DNA of 64,000 nucleotides from Acidaminococcus hominis (lineage in GTDB: Bacteria > Bacillota > Negativicutes > Acidaminococcales > Acidaminococcaceae). The position numbers were made by a program, and so were the translations under genes. Under the pieces are notes generated by a model, which was not told the origin of the DNA, ran no database searches, and was given only the letters and a program-made list of their open reading frames with translations. The stretch covers positions 1,007,575 through 1,071,574 of the forward strand of contig NZ_OLMM01000005.1 of assembly GCF_900291475.1 (NCBI RefSeq), written 5' to 3'. Positions 20,959 to 29,050 of the stretch are shown here, piece after piece; positions within the stretch are counted from its first letter, which is position 1; each line of letters starts with the position of its first letter.

Positions 20959-21507
20959 ATGAAAAAATTCATTTGTAGAGTGTGCGGTTACATTTATGAA
21001 GGTGAAGAAGCTCCGGAAAAGTGCCCTCAATGCGGCGCTCCTAAAGACAAATTCGATGAAATGAAAGACGGCGTTAAGGAATACGCTGACGAACATAAAG
21101 TTGGCGTAGCCAAAGGCGTTGATGAAAGAGTTCTGGAAGGCCTGCGTCAAAACTTCACTGGTGAATGCTCCGAAGTTGGTATGTACCTGGCTATGTCCCG
21201 TGTAGCCGATCGTGAAGGCTATCCGGAAGTTGCAGAAGCTTATAAACGCATCGCTTTTGAAGAAGCAGAACACGCTTCCAAGTTCGCTGAACTGTTGGGC
21301 GAAGTCGTTACCGACAGCACCAAGAAGAACCTGGAAATGAGAGCTGCTGCAGAACAAGGCGCTTGCGCTGGCAAGAAAGAAATCGCTACCTTGGCTAAAC
21401 AACTGGGCTACGATGCCATCCATGATACGGTTCATGAAATGTGCAAAGACGAAGCTCGCCATGGTCGTGTATTCGATGGCCTGCTGGCTCGTTACTTCAG
21501 CAAATAA
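20959..21507 (+). CDS. Reverse rubrerythrin (rubredoxin domain first)
   Basis: The 182-residue protein starts with a rubredoxin domain (Cys6, Cys9, Cys22, Cys25). A ferritin-like four-helix bundle follows, whose di-iron ligands include the EEAEH (101-105) and DEARH (164-168) motifs. Classical rubrerythrins have the opposite order. Reverse rubrerythrins act as NADH-linked peroxide and oxygen reductases in anaerobes. The ATG at 20959 follows GGGGAGG. Codon choice is less GC-rich than in neighbours, consistent with high expression. It is monocistronic, with its own terminator. Confidence 0.92.
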   Translation: MKKFICRVCGYIYEGEEAPEKCPQCGAPKDKFDEMKDGVKEYADEHKVGVAKGVDERVLEGLRQNFTGECSEVGMYLAMSRVADREGYPEVAEAYKRIAFEEAEHASKFAELLGEVVTDSTKKNLEMRAAAEQGACAGKKEIATLAKQLGYDAIHDTVHEMCKDEARHGRVFDGLLARYFSK

Positions 21508-21529
21508 GCCTTCCCGGCTTTGCAAAAAA

Positions 21530-21567
21530 GTCTCTGTCCTCCTGAGTGGGGACAGGGATTTTTTTTG
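21530..21567 (+). terminator. Terminator after rubrerythrin
   Basis: CTCTGTCC pairs with GGACAGGG and a run of eight T follows. Confidence 0.85.
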
Positions 21568-21708
21568 CCTTATTGGGACCTGAGGAAGTTTCCTCCCTTT
21601 TCCTTCAAGCGATTTCCGCCCCCATGCAGGGATTTGGACCTGTGTGCCGTAAAAGAATAGAAGAAGGCTTTTATGCGTTACAGGTCACAGCGGGAAGAAG
21701 GGAAGGGT

Positions 21709-22653
21709 ATGGGAAACTTTGGCATCGCATTTAACGCAGTAGCGCCTCTTTTGCTTTTTATGCTGGCGGGACTGTTTGCCCGGCACCAGCTGCACTTGGG
21801 GGACCGGGCCGTGTCGGAACTGAACCGGCTGCTGTTTGGGGTGTTCCTGCCGGCCAATATGTTTGCGTCCGTGTACTTTACCCAGGCTTCCCAGCTGATT
21901 ACCCCCAGCTTTATCCTGTACGGGGTCCTGTCCCTTTTGGCCGTCTACTGTCTGGGCTACTTTCTGGTGGTCCGTTTTGTAAAAAGCAACCGGAAACGGG
22001 GTGCCATGATCCAGGCCATCTACCGGAGCAATTTTATCCTTTTGGGGGTGCCCCTGATTGAGAATATCTACGGGGCCTACGCCGTGCCCGTACCCATGAT
22101 GCTGGCAGCCTTTGTGGTGCCCATCTACAACGTGCTGGCCATCTTTACCCTGGAGCGTTTTCGCAGCGATACCCCGGACATCCGGCCGGGACACATCTTG
22201 GCCGGAGTCCTGCACAATCCCATGGTTATCGGGGCCATTCTGGGCCTTTGCTGCAAGCTGCTGCCTTTTGACCTGCCGGCCCTGGTGGAAAAATGCATTC
22301 ACCAGCTGGCGTCCGTGACCACGCCTTTCGCCCTGGTGGTGCTGGGGGCTTCCTTTACCCTCCAGGGAGCCTACAGCGAGCTGAAGGAAGTGACCATCAG
22401 TGTGGTGGCCCGGCTGGTGCTGGCGCCGCTTTTGGTGGTAGGCGCGGGGCTTGCCCTGGGCTTTCGGGGCATTGAACTGGCCAGCCTTCTGGCCATGTCC
22501 GGGACGCCCGTTGCTGTGGCTTCCTTTGCCATGGCCCAGCAGATGGGCAGCGATGGGGAACTGGCTGGGGATACGGTGATCTTTTCCTGCGCCTTTTCCT
22601 TTATTACCCTGTTTTTGTGGATTTATGGCCTTCAGGCCCTGGGCGCACTCTAG
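21709..22653 (+). CDS. AEC family transporter, first tandem copy
   Basis: This 314-residue membrane protein of the auxin-efflux-carrier/malonate family has about ten transmembrane helices and begins MGNFGIAFNAVAPLLLFML. The first hydrophobic repeat contains LLFGVFLPANMFASVYF and the second contains a QQMGSDGELAG loop. The start ATG at 21709 follows GAAGGGAAGGG. It is the same length as the gene at 22897 and closely similar throughout. Bacterial AEC proteins move organic acids or amino acids, so the substrate is open. Confidence 0.82.
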   Translation: MGNFGIAFNAVAPLLLFMLAGLFARHQLHLGDRAVSELNRLLFGVFLPANMFASVYFTQASQLITPSFILYGVLSLLAVYCLGYFLVVRFVKSNRKRGAMIQAIYRSNFILLGVPLIENIYGAYAVPVPMMLAAFVVPIYNVLAIFTLERFRSDTPDIRPGHILAGVLHNPMVIGAILGLCCKLLPFDLPALVEKCIHQLASVTTPFALVVLGASFTLQGAYSELKEVTISVVARLVLAPLLVVGAGLALGFRGIELASLLAMSGTPVAVASFAMAQQMGSDGELAGDTVIFSCAFSFITLFLWIYGLQALGAL

Positions 22654-22720
22654 GACTCCTGGAGGGGGGCAATAGGCTGGCTTTTCTCCCTGGCAGGTTT
22701 TGGCAAAATCCGGACTCATC

Positions 22721-22786
22721 AGTCAGAAAACTGACTCTATAGTTCCTTTGTTGAACAAAATGAGAAGGAAAAGTCAGAAAACTGTC
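22721..22786 (+). promoter_or_regulatory. Paired palindromic operators upstream of the second AEC gene
   Basis: AGTCAGAAAACTGACT (22721-22736) is a perfect palindrome around AAAA. A second copy with one change, AGTCAGAAAACTGTC, lies at 22772-22786, 51 bases on. Between them TTCCTT and AAGGAA form another inverted pair. They precede a possible -10 (GATAAT near 22847). The TetR-type gene at the end of the same unit is the likely binder, which is inference. Confidence 0.5.
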
Positions 22787-22896
22787 AAATATTGTCCCAA
22801 AATCCCTATGGAAAGCCGGGGATTATTTACCTTTTTCGGAATTTGTGATAATCTTAAAAATTGAAGTGTATACCAATTGCCAAGGAGGCTTAACGT

Positions 22897-23841
22897 ATGG
22901 GAAATTTTGTGGTTGCCTTAAATGCCGTAGCCCCCTTGCTGCTTTTCATGCTGGTGGGACTCTTTGCCCGGCACGCTTTTCATTTTACGGACAAATCCGT
23001 ATCCACGTTTAACAAGCTTTTATTTGGACTGTTCCTGCCCTCCACCATGTTTTCCTCGGTGTATTTTACCAAGGCGGAAACCATGGCGGCCCCGGCCTTT
23101 ATCGCTTATGGGTTCTGCTCCGTGTTGGCGGTGGCTTTTCTGGCCTATCTGGTAGTAACCCATTTCGTCAAGGATGACAAGAAACGGGGAGCCATGATCC
23201 AGGCCATCTACCGGAGCAATTTTATCCTTTTGGGGGTTCCTCTGGTAGAAAATATCTATGGGCCAGAAGCCGTAGCCGTACCCATGCTGCTGGCGGCCTT
23301 TGTGGTGCCCCTGTACAATGTACTGGCAGTCATTATCCTGGAGACCTTCCGGGGCGGCAAAAGCACCCTGACCTTCAAAAAGCTGGTCAAGGGGGTCCTG
23401 ACCAATCCCATGATTGTAGGCGCTCTCCTGGGCCTTTTCTGCCGACTTTTGCCCTTTCCCCTGCCGGCCATGGTGGTGAAATGCGTCAAACAGATGGCAG
23501 CTACTACCACGCCCCTGGCCCTGGTGATTCTGGGAATTTCCTTTACGGTCCAGGCGGTGTTGGGAGAACTCCGCTATTTGGTCATTACCATTTTTAGCAG
23601 ACTGGTACTGGCGCCCCTTTTGGTGGTGGGCGTAGCCATTGCCCTGGGCCTTAGAGGCGTGGAACTGGCAACCCTGATCGGCATGGCGGCTACCCCCTGT
23701 GCGGTGGCGTCCTTTGCCATGGCCCAGCAGATGGACAGTGATGGGCAGCTGGCAGGAAACTGCGTAATCTTTTCTACAGCAATTTCATTTGTTACCATGT
23801 TCTTCTGGATTTTGGCGGTCCAGAGCATGGGACTCCTGTAA
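22897..23841 (+). CDS. AEC family transporter, second tandem copy
   Basis: A 314-residue paralogue of the preceding gene, starting MGNFVVALNAVAPLLLFML. Long stretches match at DNA and protein level, notably around GAMIQAIYRSNFILLGVPL, pointing to a fairly recent tandem duplication or conversion. The start follows CAAGGAGG. A TetR-type regulator follows 32 bases later on the same strand, and paired palindromes precede it, so this copy appears to be the regulated one. Confidence 0.82.
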   Translation: MGNFVVALNAVAPLLLFMLVGLFARHAFHFTDKSVSTFNKLLFGLFLPSTMFSSVYFTKAETMAAPAFIAYGFCSVLAVAFLAYLVVTHFVKDDKKRGAMIQAIYRSNFILLGVPLVENIYGPEAVAVPMLLAAFVVPLYNVLAVIILETFRGGKSTLTFKKLVKGVLTNPMIVGALLGLFCRLLPFPLPAMVVKCVKQMAATTTPLALVILGISFTVQAVLGELRYLVITIFSRLVLAPLLVVGVAIALGLRGVELATLIGMAATPCAVASFAMAQQMDSDGQLAGNCVIFSTAISFVTMFFWILAVQSMGLL

Positions 23842-23873
23842 GCAGGAATATTTTGTATGATGGAGTGAACGGT

Positions 23874-24587
23874 ATGGTCAAAATCAATCAATCCCTTTCC
23901 AAGGAAAAACGCATCTTGAAGGCGGCGGAAACGGTCTTTTCCAAAAAAGGCTATTCCCAGGCCACCCTGGATGAAGTCATCAAAATAGCCGACACGGGCA
24001 AGGGAACTGTATACAAGTATTACCAAAACAAGGAAAAACTGTTCTATACCCTGATTAGTGAAAAAAGCAGACGATTTTCCGCTTCTTTGGAAAAAGCCTA
24101 CAAGGACAATGCTTCCTTTAAAGACCAGATGACCCAGTACGCTTATACCTGCATCAAATTCTTTACCAAGCAGGAAGTGCTGTGGTCCGTGCTGCTGTTT
24201 GAAGTGCTCAACGAGCAGGGGGGCTGGCGCCTGTTGTGGGATGATACTCTCCAGGATTACAAAGTGGAAATCCGTTGGGGCAAGGGCCCTTCAGAGCAGG
24301 AAGTAGCCGTGAAAAAGCGCTACGCCGAGCTGCTGCGAGCAGAAATCATGCCCCTGCGCCAAATCCTTCATGATGCCATTGCGGCAGGCTTTATCAAACC
24401 CATTGCCAATCTGCCCATGATGACGGAAAACTTCTTCTTCTCTCTGGTGATGCTGGTGTTCCAGCATACTGTGAACCCCGAAAATATGGAAAAATCCGTG
24501 GACGAGATGCTCAATCGTTTCCTCTACGGCCATTGGCTTGGCAGCACTGCCCCTGAAGAAACGGGGACAGGAAAGACCAGCAAATAG
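23874..24587 (+). CDS. TetR/AcrR family transcriptional regulator
   Basis: The 237-residue regulator has an N-terminal helix-turn-helix near residues 12-60: RILKAAETVFSKKGYSQATL, then DEVIKIADTGKGTVYKYYQNK. The larger C-terminal ligand domain is hydrophobic and unassigned. The ATG at 23874 follows GGAG; the ORF continues seven codons upstream from a TTG without support. Its position behind the second AEC gene suggests it controls that transporter. Confidence 0.85.
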   Translation: MVKINQSLSKEKRILKAAETVFSKKGYSQATLDEVIKIADTGKGTVYKYYQNKEKLFYTLISEKSRRFSASLEKAYKDNASFKDQMTQYAYTCIKFFTKQEVLWSVLLFEVLNEQGGWRLLWDDTLQDYKVEIRWGKGPSEQEVAVKKRYAELLRAEIMPLRQILHDAIAAGFIKPIANLPMMTENFFFSLVMLVFQHTVNPENMEKSVDEMLNRFLYGHWLGSTAPEETGTGKTSK

Positions 24588-24615
24588 ACTGGTAAAATGT
24601 AAGCAATCCCAAAAG

Positions 24616-24661
24616 AAAAGCAGTCCAGCTACAGGAAAATCTGTAGCTAGACTGCTTTTTT
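24616..24661. terminator. Bidirectional terminator
   Basis: AAAAGCAGTC and GACTGCTTTT flank an inner AGCTACAG/CTGTAGCT stem, with A and T runs on either side. It separates the TetR-type gene from the converging VWA gene. Confidence 0.85.
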
Positions 24662-24682
24662 GCGTATAGGAAAACTTTTTGT

Positions 24683-25882
24683 TTAGACCTGGGTACCTTT
24701 TTTCCGCAGGGCATCCATGGACGCTTCCAGACCCTTGATGGTCATGGGGAACATATCCACCCGCTTGCGGATTTGGGCCAGGGTGTAGTAGTACCGCCAG
24801 TTCACTTCTCGCATGGGATTTAGCCAAATGGAGGCGGGGTACAGCTGCAGCAGTTCCTCCAGCCAGGAAATCCCCGGGCGGTTGTTGCCCTGGATGTAGT
24901 CGATATTGCCGTTCACATCCATGAGTTCTTCTTCCCCCATCCGGGCGTCGCCTACGATGATTACCTGGTAGCCATTTTTGTACTGGTGGAAAACCCATTC
25001 GGTGTCAATCCGGTTTTCCCAGGCGCAGTCGGGCTTGGTGAACAGGTAGTCGTAGAAGATGTTGTGGAAGTAGAAAATCTTCAGGTCCTTGAACTGGTTG
25101 TTCTTGGTTACGGCCTGAAACAGCCGCCGGCACAAATCCGCAAACCCCCACATGGAACCGCCGCTGTCCATGAGCAGCAGCAGCCGGGTCTGGTTTTTTC
25201 GGGGCCGTTTGTAGATTACGTCCAGCAGCCCGCCCCGGTTGGAGGTGGCCTTAATGGTTTCGTCAATATCCAGCTCGTCCTTGGGCTGTTCATTTTGGCT
25301 GGAAAGCCGGCGCAGCTTGCGCAGGGCTACCTGGAACTGCCGGATGTCCAGCACCGTATCATCCCGGAAATCCCGGAAATGCCGCTCCTGGGCAATGGAA
25401 AAGGCGCTGTGCCAGGTGCCCTTGCCCATAATCCGGATGCCCTTGGGAGCGTAGCCTGAATGGCCAAAGGCCGTCTGGCCCCCGGTACCCACCCAGGTGG
25501 TGCCGCCATTGTGCTGCTCCTTTTGCAGCTTGAACCGCTCCTCCAATAGGTCATTGATTTCCTCTTTGGTAAATTGGTTCCAGATCCGGTCCACTTCTTC
25601 CTTGTTGTAGGGCGTGGCGGGGGCAGCTTTTTCCAGCCACTTTTCAAAAGCCTCCGGGATAATGCCCAAATCCACCAGATTTTGGAAATACGCCGTAAAA
25701 GCCTGGTCAAAGCGGTCGTAATCTGTTTCCTTTTTGATTAAGGTGGTGCGGGCCAGATAATAGAACTCGGTAAAGCTGTTCTGGTGCAGTCCCAGGCGCA
25801 AAGCCTCCAAAAACGTATCCCATTCAATCAGACTTACTTTGACACCATAAGACCGCAGCTGGTAAAAGAAGTCCGTAAACAT
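24683..25882 (-). CDS. VWA domain protein, CoxE-like
   Basis: The 399-residue cytoplasmic protein has an N-terminal helical region and a C-terminal von Willebrand A fold, with the metal site DSGGSM at 239-244. The third MIDAS position is Gly instead of the usual Ser. It begins one base after the MoxR-type ATPase gene. MoxR-VWA pairs act as chaperones that load metals or cofactors or mature protein complexes. The client here is unknown, because no carbon monoxide dehydrogenase or other obvious target adjoins. Confidence 0.85.
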   Translation of the reverse strand: MFTDFFYQLRSYGVKVSLIEWDTFLEALRLGLHQNSFTEFYYLARTTLIKKETDYDRFDQAFTAYFQNLVDLGIIPEAFEKWLEKAAPATPYNKEEVDRIWNQFTKEEINDLLEERFKLQKEQHNGGTTWVGTGGQTAFGHSGYAPKGIRIMGKGTWHSAFSIAQERHFRDFRDDTVLDIRQFQVALRKLRRLSSQNEQPKDELDIDETIKATSNRGGLLDVIYKRPRKNQTRLLLLMDSGGSMWGFADLCRRLFQAVTKNNQFKDLKIFYFHNIFYDYLFTKPDCAWENRIDTEWVFHQYKNGYQVIIVGDARMGEEELMDVNGNIDYIQGNNRPGISWLEELLQLYPASIWLNPMREVNWRYYYTLAQIRKRVDMFPMTIKGLEASMDALRKKGTQV

Positions 25883-25883
25883 A

Positions 25884-26684
25884 TCAGTACCCCGCCCTTT
25901 GAAGGTCCTCGGTTTTCTTCAGCAGTACGCCAATGTAGGGCAGCTTCTCATTCAGTTTGTCTGCCGGCACGCCGCCGATGAGCAGGGCCTGGATCCAGTC
26001 CAGCAGCTCCGCCGTGCTGGGCTTTTTGTTGATGTCCGGCAGTTTGCGCAGCTTGTAGAAGGCAGCGGTGGCGCTCTCCAGCAGATCTTCTGCCAGGGTG
26101 GGGAACTTGGCTAGGACAATTTCCCGCATGGTGTCCGGCTCCGGGAAGGCAATGTAATGGAAAATGCAGCGGCGCAGGAATGCGTCGGGCAGCTCTTTTT
26201 CCGCATTGGAGGTAATGATGACAATGGGCTTATGAATGGCTTTCACCGTTTCCTTGGTTTCCGGAATGTAAAATTCCATTTTATCCAGTTCCCAGAGCAG
26301 GTCGTTGGGGAACTCCAGGTCCGCCTTGTCAATTTCGTCAATGAGCAGCACCGCCTGTTTCTGGGATTGGAAAGCTTCCCCCAGTTTGCCCAAATGAATG
26401 TAGCGGCTGATATCGTCCACGCCGGCTGTGCCAAATTGGCTGTCGTACAGCCGCTGTACCGCATCGTACAGGTACAGGCCGTCCTGGGCCTTGGTGGTGG
26501 ATTTGATGCTCCAAATGTACAGGGGCAGCTCCAGGGCCTTGGCCACTTCTTCGGCCAGAACAGTTTTTCCGGTGCCGGGTTCCCCCTTGACCAGCAGCGG
26601 TTTCCCCAGGGCAGCTGCAATATTCACACTGCGCAGCAAATCTTCCGACGCAATATAGGTAGAGGTTCCTTTAAATTCCTTCAT
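25884..26684 (-). CDS. MoxR-family AAA+ ATPase
   Basis: This 266-residue AAA+ protein has Walker A GEPGTGKT (34-41) and Walker B LLIDEIDKAD (113-122), followed by the sensor-1 region IVIITSNAEKELPDAFLRR. It is short, as for CoxD/MoxR members. The start follows AAAGGAG. A minus-strand promoter with TGC TATAAT near 26727-26722 precedes it. It works with the adjacent VWA protein. Confidence 0.88.
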   Translation of the reverse strand: MKEFKGTSTYIASEDLLRSVNIAAALGKPLLVKGEPGTGKTVLAEEVAKALELPLYIWSIKSTTKAQDGLYLYDAVQRLYDSQFGTAGVDDISRYIHLGKLGEAFQSQKQAVLLIDEIDKADLEFPNDLLWELDKMEFYIPETKETVKAIHKPIVIITSNAEKELPDAFLRRCIFHYIAFPEPDTMREIVLAKFPTLAEDLLESATAAFYKLRKLPDINKKPSTAELLDWIQALLIGGVPADKLNEKLPYIGVLLKKTEDLQRAGY

Positions 26685-26946
26685 AACTAAACTCCTTTGA
26701 AATATACAGAATTATCTCCATTATAGCATGGAGCGCCGGTGATTTACAGATGGGCAACGGAGAACCTTTGCGGGCGAGGCTTGCATGGGCAGTTTAACCA
26801 GGTAAAATACAGCCGCCTCTGAAAGTTTTAGCATTTACACCTTCTGGCAGAAATATCCTCAAGTCCTTGAAAATTTATGCTCCTGACCCAAAGAAAATTT
26901 GCCTCAATTGCATTTAACAGGAACTAGTTTTTACGAAATTTGCATA

Positions 26947-26976
26947 TTGAAAGAACATATGTTCGTTTGTTATACT
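26947..26976 (+). promoter_or_regulatory. Promoter overlapped by a LexA (SOS) box
   Basis: TTGAAA (26947-26952), an 18-base spacer and TATACT (26971-26976) form a good promoter. Its spacer begins with the perfect palindrome GAACATATGTTC (26953-26964) followed by G, matching the Gram-positive LexA consensus CGAAC-N4-GTTCG except for the first base. LexA bound there would block RNA polymerase. The transcript runs toward asp23 without an evident terminator. Confidence 0.65.
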
Positions 26977-27227
26977 ATAGGCAATGGGCGTGGTGGTGCA
27001 GAACGCTTCCAGCTACACAATGTATCCTTTTTCAGGCTGGGGAACCTACGCCCTTCTTCCAACAGCCGGGAAACCGCATTTTCCTGCTGACCCCGGAATC
27101 CCACGCTGCCAGGCACGGCATAGGTCAACCAAGGCAAAATTACCTATATTGACTATCATATATTGGAATGATTTGTTATAATAAAGGGATTAGAAATGTA
27201 TAAACTTGCGTTTGAGGAGAAGGTCCT
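26977..27227 (+). other. Untranslated or decayed region between SOS promoter and asp23
   Basis: The roughly 250 bases after the LexA-box promoter contain three overlapping ORFs of about 60 codons, none with a ribosome binding site or recognisable product. A second -10 (TATAAT, 27177-27182) with a poor -35 lies close before asp23. I see no hairpin terminator, so the region may be a leader of the asp23 operon or the remnant of a lost SOS gene. Confidence 0.35.
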
Positions 27228-27842
27228 ATGAACGAAGAAAATGAAAATCTAACGCCCCCCATTGATGGGGATCCGGACCAGGAGGATATGGGTGCCATCA
27301 AGGTAGCCGACGAGGTTCTGAGCATTGTGGCAGGACTGGCGGCTTCCGAGGTCACCGGAGTCTACGGCATGAGCGGCGGTATCCGGGAAGGGCTTACGGA
27401 TATGCTGGGCAAGCAGAACTTTTCCAAGGGCATCAAGGTCTATACGGAAGGGCATACCGTCCGGGTGGAAGTCCATGTGATCATTACCTATGGCTACAAC
27501 ATTCCCGATGTGGCCATTAAGCTTCAGGAAAAGGTCAAAGAGGCCGTGGAAAACATGACCGGCTATGAAGTCACCGGCGTGGACGTCCATGTGGAAGGGG
27601 TCCGCAAGAAAGAAGAAAAGCCGTTCTCCGACAAGGATTATACAGATGAACTGGTAAAGAAGTGGGAAGAACCTCCTGCTGAGCCGGCAGCCCTGCCGGA
27701 GTCCGCAGAAGGGGCAGCCAAAGAAAATAGTACTGAGGCACCGGCTCCCCAGCAGGAAGCCCCAGCGCCCCAGGCAGCTGCCACTCCCGAAACAGAAAAG
27801 GCCAAAACTGCTGAAGGCGGGACTCCGGAGGTAGAACCATGA
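27228..27842 (+). CDS. Asp23/Gls24 family envelope stress protein
   Basis: The 204-residue cytoplasmic protein has an Asp23/Gls24 domain at about 20-125 (GAIKVADEVLSIVAGLAASE, then YGYNIPDVAIKLQEKV). A long Pro-Ala-Glu-rich tail from about 145 to the end is unusual for the family. Asp23 proteins are tethered to the membrane by AmaP, encoded immediately downstream with an ATGA overlap. The start follows GAGGAGAAGG. Confidence 0.88.
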   Translation: MNEENENLTPPIDGDPDQEDMGAIKVADEVLSIVAGLAASEVTGVYGMSGGIREGLTDMLGKQNFSKGIKVYTEGHTVRVEVHVIITYGYNIPDVAIKLQEKVKEAVENMTGYEVTGVDVHVEGVRKKEEKPFSDKDYTDELVKKWEEPPAEPAALPESAEGAAKENSTEAPAPQQEAPAPQAAATPETEKAKTAEGGTPEVEP

Positions 27843-28360
27843 GCATACTGGATCGGATTATCTTAACCCTTTATACCTGCATTATGGCCGTAGTGGCCGT
27901 TTTGGTGGTGGTGGTCAGCGTCAACGGGATTCCCGTGGCGGACCTGATGGATTTTGCCGCCCAGGTGCCGGGCCGCATTGAGTATACGGTGGGCGGCCTG
28001 GTGCTGTTTTTGGTGAGCATCCGCCTGATTGTGGCCAGCTGGAGCCCCGGCGGCAGCAACGACCTGACCTTTGAAAACGACCGGGAAGGGGTCATCCATG
28101 TGAGCCAAGGAGCCATGGAAGACTACATTGCCGGCTTTACCAATGATGTGTACGGGGTGTTCGGCGCCAAGGTCCGGGTCAAGATGGCCAAGGATAACCA
28201 GCTGAATGTGCGGATCAACGCTTCCATTGAGCCGGGCATCAACATTCCCGATACCACCGACGAAGTGAAGCGCACCGTCAAAAAGAACATCAAGAATGTA
28301 ATCGGCGTGGATGTGGCCGATGTAGCACTCTATTTTAAGCATATCAAGGCGAAGGAATAG
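27839..28360 (+). CDS. amaP: Alkaline shock response membrane anchor protein
   Basis: This 173-residue protein has two N-terminal transmembrane segments (about 5-28 and 48-66). A cytoplasmic Asp23-like domain follows, containing INASIEPGINIPD. AmaP anchors Asp23 to the membrane in staphylococci. The overlap with asp23 and the DUF2273 gene that follows reproduce the standard envelope-stress trio. Confidence 0.85.
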   Translation: MSILDRIILTLYTCIMAVVAVLVVVVSVNGIPVADLMDFAAQVPGRIEYTVGGLVLFLVSIRLIVASWSPGGSNDLTFENDREGVIHVSQGAMEDYIAGFTNDVYGVFGAKVRVKMAKDNQLNVRINASIEPGINIPDTTDEVKRTVKKNIKNVIGVDVADVALYFKHIKAKE

Positions 28361-28370
28361 GGGGTTCACT

Positions 28371-28595
28371 ATGTGGCAGGAAATCCTGAAAAAATTGTTT
28401 GAAACCTCCCGCTGGCGGATTATTTGCGCTTTCACCGGACTGGTGGTAGGCGTATTATTCATCCTGTTGGGATTTTTCCGGGCGGTATTTTTATTGTTTT
28501 GTATCGGCCTGGGATTTTATATTGGAAACAAAATGGACGAAGGCGAGGATCTGGTGGATTTGCTGGATAACCTGCTGCCGCCCTATCGCAAATAG
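28371..28595 (+). CDS. DUF2273 small membrane protein
   Basis: A 74-residue protein with two hydrophobic segments, starting MWQEILKKLFETSRWRII and ending in an acidic, Asp-Leu-rich tail (DLVDLLDNLLPPYRK). This family co-occurs with Asp23 and AmaP, and its biochemical role is unknown. The start follows AGGGGG. Confidence 0.8.
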   Translation: MWQEILKKLFETSRWRIICAFTGLVVGVLFILLGFFRAVFLLFCIGLGFYIGNKMDEGEDLVDLLDNLLPPYRK

Positions 28596-28621
28596 AATAG
28601 AAAAGAACCGGAGAGAAAGAA

Positions 28622-29050
28622 ATGAGCAGAAGAGACGCACGTACCATTGCCTTAAAGAGTTTATTTGCCCTGGATTTTGACCAGGAGAAGACAGAACAAA
28701 CCGCAGCCGAAACCGTGGCTTCCTTGGCCACTGAAGAAGAATTTGCCAAGGTAGGCAAGAAGGACAGAGCCTATGCCCTGGCCCTGGTGGAAGGCACGGA
28801 AAAAAATCAGGCTGCCATTGATGCAGAGCTGGAATCCCTGTCCGGGAACTGGAAAGTGGAGCGCATGAGCGCCATTGACCGGAACCTGCTGCGGATTGCC
28901 GCTTATGAAATCCTCTATGCTCCGGAGCCCGTACCGGCCGCAGTGGCCATCAACGAGGCTGTGGAACTGGCCAAAGCCTACGGCGGAGATGATTCCCCGT
29001 CCTTTATCAACGGCCTGTTGGGACACCTGGTGAAAAAACATGGTGCCTGA
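28622..29050 (+). CDS. nusB: Transcription antitermination factor NusB
   Basis: The 142-residue all-helical RNA-binding protein begins MSRRDARTIALKSLFALDFD and contains the family's ERMSAIDRNLLRIAAYEIL near the middle and VELAKAYGGDDSPSFINGLL near the end. NusB with NusE binds boxA RNA for rRNA antitermination. The gene order DUF2273-nusB-(TsaD-like)-xseA-xseB-ispA-dxs is a typical Firmicutes arrangement. It overlaps the next gene by 11 bases. Confidence 0.93.
   Translation: MSRRDARTIALKSLFALDFDQEKTEQTAAETVASLATEEEFAKVGKKDRAYALALVEGTEKNQAAIDAELESLSGNWKVERMSAIDRNLLRIAAYEILYAPEPVPAAVAINEAVELAKAYGGDDSPSFINGLLGHLVKKHGA

Noticed and set aside
26899-27181. Three short plus-strand ORFs after the LexA-box promoter
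   Set aside because: None has a ribosome binding site or plausible protein composition. They are kept only as an untranslated or decayed region.
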